A stretch of DNA of 5,541 nt from Clostridiales bacterium (GTDB taxonomy: Bacteria; Bacillota_A; Clostridia; Christensenellales; CAG-917). Positions 3,653 through 5,541 of the stretch are shown here, in pieces (position 1 is the first letter of the stretch; every line of letters begins with the position of its first letter). Where the stretch lies: the NCBI GenBank assembly GCA_031282095.1, contig JAITEJ010000123.1:1-5541 (forward strand), given 5' to 3'. The translations under genes and the position numbers were made by a program. The notes beneath the pieces are model-generated. The model was not told the DNA's origin and did no database searches. It saw only the letters and a program-made list of their open reading frames with translations.

Positions 3653-5209
3653 TTGAAAATCAGACAAATAAAAGACCGATTGGTCAAAGAAATCGACGCG
3701 ATTCTGCCCGACGTTTTTGACGCCGCCCGCAAATCTCCGATTGCCGCGAACGATATGCAAAAAGCCGCCGCGATCGCGGGAATTAAGCGGCGCGAACGTT
3801 CTTTCCGCAAGGGATTCAGCGTCGCGTGCGCGGTCATAGTGATTACGGTTCTCGCGCTTGCCGTGAGTTTGCCGTTGCTGCTGAACGATGCCGGAGTTCC
3901 TTCGGGCGGCGACGATTATTCCGTACTTTCTTTGAGTTTGGAATACCGCGGCGGCGCGACGGCATCCGCCGAGGGCGGCGACGGCGACGGTTTTCTTTCC
4001 GCGGCGTTTGTCTTGAATAAGGTCGGCGTCGTGACGGGTATTGCCGCCGAACCGGAGGACGAACGGGTTCCGCTGCTTTTGGCGGGCGAGCGCATAGTCG
4101 GAGAGTATGCCCGCGGGCTTGCCTATAAATATGTCGAAAACGCGGTTAAATTAGGTATTATAGATTCTAAAGCCGAGAACTGTGCGGTTATCGTAAGAAT
4201 GGCGGGGTCTAATGACGCGCTTGCCTTGTCGCAGCGCCGGAATATTTCTCTCGCTATTGAGGATTACTTCATTGAAACCGGCGTGCGCGCCGTAGTATTA
4301 AGTGAAGAGTTGGGGCGCGACAGGCTTATCAAGTTTGCCGGGGGAGATGCCGGTTATGACGGTTCGGAGGCTACCGTATCCGACTTGGTGCTGTCCGTTC
4401 AGCCGCGCGCGCGTTTTTCGGTGCTGACCGCGGACGCCCGCGACGCGTTCCTGAACGGCGATTACGCGGAAATGCGCGACGTGCTTATAAACGAGCTTTT
4501 CGCGGCGATATACGCTCTCACGGAGGATTTTACGGACAGTTTCTACAGCGGTAACCGCGAGCTGGCGTTTTCGCGCATCAGACATATGATTTCCGTATAT
4601 GAAAAAGAAATAGCCGACGGCAACGCTTATATTGATTATTGCGGCGACCGATTGCAAGTCGGAAAAGACGACATATCCGCATGGCATTTTATTTCGACAT
4701 TGGACAGCGACGACGGCATTTTAGGTACGCTCAAAAAAGCCGGCGCTTACGCATCCGCCGAGGAAATGAACGCTGTGGAGCATTTCGCACGCCGCCTTAA
4801 AAACTTGGTGCTTGAAACGATTTTCAGATGTCCGGATAAGCAAGGTGTAAACTGGGATATCATTGAAAACGCTCTGCGCACGGTGGCTGTCAATCTCAAT
4901 CAGTATATAGGCGACGCCGTTACGGCGCAGAGTTTTGAAGACCTTTGCGGCGTTGTGCGCGTCGGCTATGAAAAAGTCATGGGCAGCTATCTCGGCAATT
5001 TCGGAGAGCTCGATTCGAAGACTCCGGAGGGTTATCTTGCGGATATCGAGCATGTCACCGAACAACGGCTTATTTGTCAGCGCGGCAGCAATATGGCGCA
5101 GGCTCGCGCCGCCGAAGTCAACGCCGGTCTGGAGGCGTGGAACAGCCGTTCCGAATATGAGGAATGGGCTATAGGCGTTAAGTCCAACTTTACGATAACC
5201 TTTTCCTGA
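3653..5209 (+). CDS. Single-pass membrane protein with RsgI-middle-domain-like region; putative anti-sigma factor / sensor
   Basis: The likely role is to bind and release the upstream ECF sigma factor in response to an outside signal; this is inferred from position and layout. The 518-aa product (TTG start) has a charged cytoplasmic N-terminus (1-54), ending in the positive stretch KRRERSFRKG (45-54). One hydrophobic helix follows (about 55-77, FSVACAVIVITVLALAVSLP at its start), so the rest is outside. Residues 88-220 resemble the RsgI middle domain: a beta-rich 'DYSVLSLSLEY', then 'FVLNKVGVVTGIAAEPEDE' (119-137, compare the family's 'NRFGRVISVEALNEDG' pattern), 'LAGERIVGEYARGLAYKYVENAVKLGII' split over 143-170, and 'CAVIVRM' (177-183). 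An acidic Gly/Ala loop at 99-117 interrupts it. Residues 230-518 look mainly helical and match no family I know. The N-terminal 54 residues do not resemble the classic RsgI N-terminal domain or a zinc-binding anti-sigma domain. A structural membrane protein merely co-located with the sigma gene is the alternative. Confidence 0.85.
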   Translation: MKIRQIKDRLVKEIDAILPDVFDAARKSPIAANDMQKAAAIAGIKRRERSFRKGFSVACAVIVITVLALAVSLPLLLNDAGVPSGGDDYSVLSLSLEYRGGATASAEGGDGDGFLSAAFVLNKVGVVTGIAAEPEDERVPLLLAGERIVGEYARGLAYKYVENAVKLGIIDSKAENCAVIVRMAGSNDALALSQRRNISLAIEDYFIETGVRAVVLSEELGRDRLIKFAGGDAGYDGSEATVSDLVLSVQPRARFSVLTADARDAFLNGDYAEMRDVLINELFAAIYALTEDFTDSFYSGNRELAFSRIRHMISVYEKEIADGNAYIDYCGDRLQVGKDDISAWHFISTLDSDDGILGTLKKAGAYASAEEMNAVEHFARRLKNLVLETIFRCPDKQGVNWDIIENALRTVAVNLNQYIGDAVTAQSFEDLCGVVRVGYEKVMGSYLGNFGELDSKTPEGYLADIEHVTEQRLICQRGSNMAQARAAEVNAGLEAWNSRSEYEEWAIGVKSNFTITFS

Positions 5210-5541
5210 CATACGATAAATACGGCAATTCAAAAAACAAAAGAAACAATGAATAAAATGATTTAGAGCGGTATTTGTGCGGAAAAGCGGCTATTGTTCG
5301 GCGTTAAACTTCAAAATGTCTTACGCGGATATAATATATCGTAAAATTTAAAACAACTCTATGCGGACGCCTATGCTCTGCTTGCGCCGCTGTTTCCTTG
5401 CTTTTCCGGCTTTTTGTAATACAACGCAAGTTTCCGTCTTTTATTCCCGAACTTAAATCTTTTCATTACCAACCGCTTTCTCGTTTTCGGTTTTACTCTT
5501 CCGGCTTTCTTTTTCCGTCATAATCGTCGTTATTACGCGCG
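5210..5541. other. No gene seen; pyrimidine-rich plus strand
   Basis: After the stop at 5209 I find no supported gene or clear terminator hairpin. The first ~130 bases are AT-rich and contain TATAAT at 5330-5335 without a matching -35 box. From about 5390 to 5520 the plus strand is strongly pyrimidine-rich, with CCGGCTTT at 5406 and again at 5501. The only open frame of note is a 31-codon Lys/Arg-rich one on the minus strand (5466-5371), without a good Shine-Dalgarno. Confidence 0.6.

Noticed and set aside
3119..3760. 213-codon minus-strand frame
   Set aside because: It lies opposite the sigma-factor gene and the start of the membrane protein, both of which have strong evidence on the plus strand.
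4721..5233. 170-codon minus-strand frame
   Set aside because: It is antisense to the 518-aa membrane-protein gene; GC-rich coding DNA commonly leaves such open shadows.
5306..5335. Promoter with TATAAT at 5330-5335
   Set aside because: No -35-like hexamer at 16-18 bp upstream and no gene follows on the plus strand within the window.
5371..5466. 31-codon Lys/Arg-rich minus-strand frame (MKRFKFGNKRRKLALYY...)
   Set aside because: It is too short to judge, lacks a good Shine-Dalgarno and promoter, and reflects the purine-rich minus strand; recorded only as a possible small protein.

Overview
The window looks like chromosomal DNA from an anaerobic, fermenting member of the Firmicutes (Clostridia-like). 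Two things suggest this. The left end carries NADH/NADPH-linked, flavin-based electron-transfer subunits of the Hnd/Hyd type. The right half carries an ECF sigma factor whose region 4 recognition helix has the 'GTVLW-Y' form I associate with clostridial ECF factors. Both are family-level inferences from reading the proteins; no species call is possible.

Layout. (1) Positions 1-1854, minus strand: three genes reading leftward, hndA (NuoE-like, 165 aa), hndB (thioredoxin-fold [2Fe-2S] protein, 124 aa) and hndC (NuoF-like, 291 codons present, cut by the window edge). They share one good sigma-A-type promoter at 1885-1913. hndB and hndC overlap by 4 bases. The next gene to the left, outside the window, would be expected to be the [FeFe]-hydrogenase subunit (hndD/hydA), but this cannot be seen. 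Together the proteins would pass electrons between NAD(P)H, FMN and iron-sulfur clusters to a hydrogenase.

(2) Positions 1914-2833: about 0.9 kb with no convincing gene but much repeat structure. In order it holds a doubled GCTTAAGC palindrome, a perfect 18-bp tandem duplication, a perfect 9-bp inverted repeat, four near-identical ~32-bp direct repeats at a very regular 66-67-bp period, a 7-bp hairpin, three degenerate ~40-bp repeats, another hairpin and a G-rich tract. The four-repeat array has the geometry of a small CRISPR array (32-bp repeats, 34-35-bp unique spacers), but no cas gene is visible. Fragments of the repeat core also occur in the spacers and beyond, so an array of protein-binding sites is at least as likely. 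This is the most unusual part of the window.

(3) Positions 2834-5209, plus strand: a sigma-A-type promoter, an ECF sigma factor (179 aa) and, 174 bp further on, a 518-aa single-pass membrane protein with a cytoplasmic N-terminus. Its extracytoplasmic part starts with a region resembling the RsgI middle domain and continues into about 290 residues that I do not recognise. I read the pair as a sigma/anti-sigma (or sigma/sensor) module. (4) Positions 5210-5541 hold no gene that I can support.
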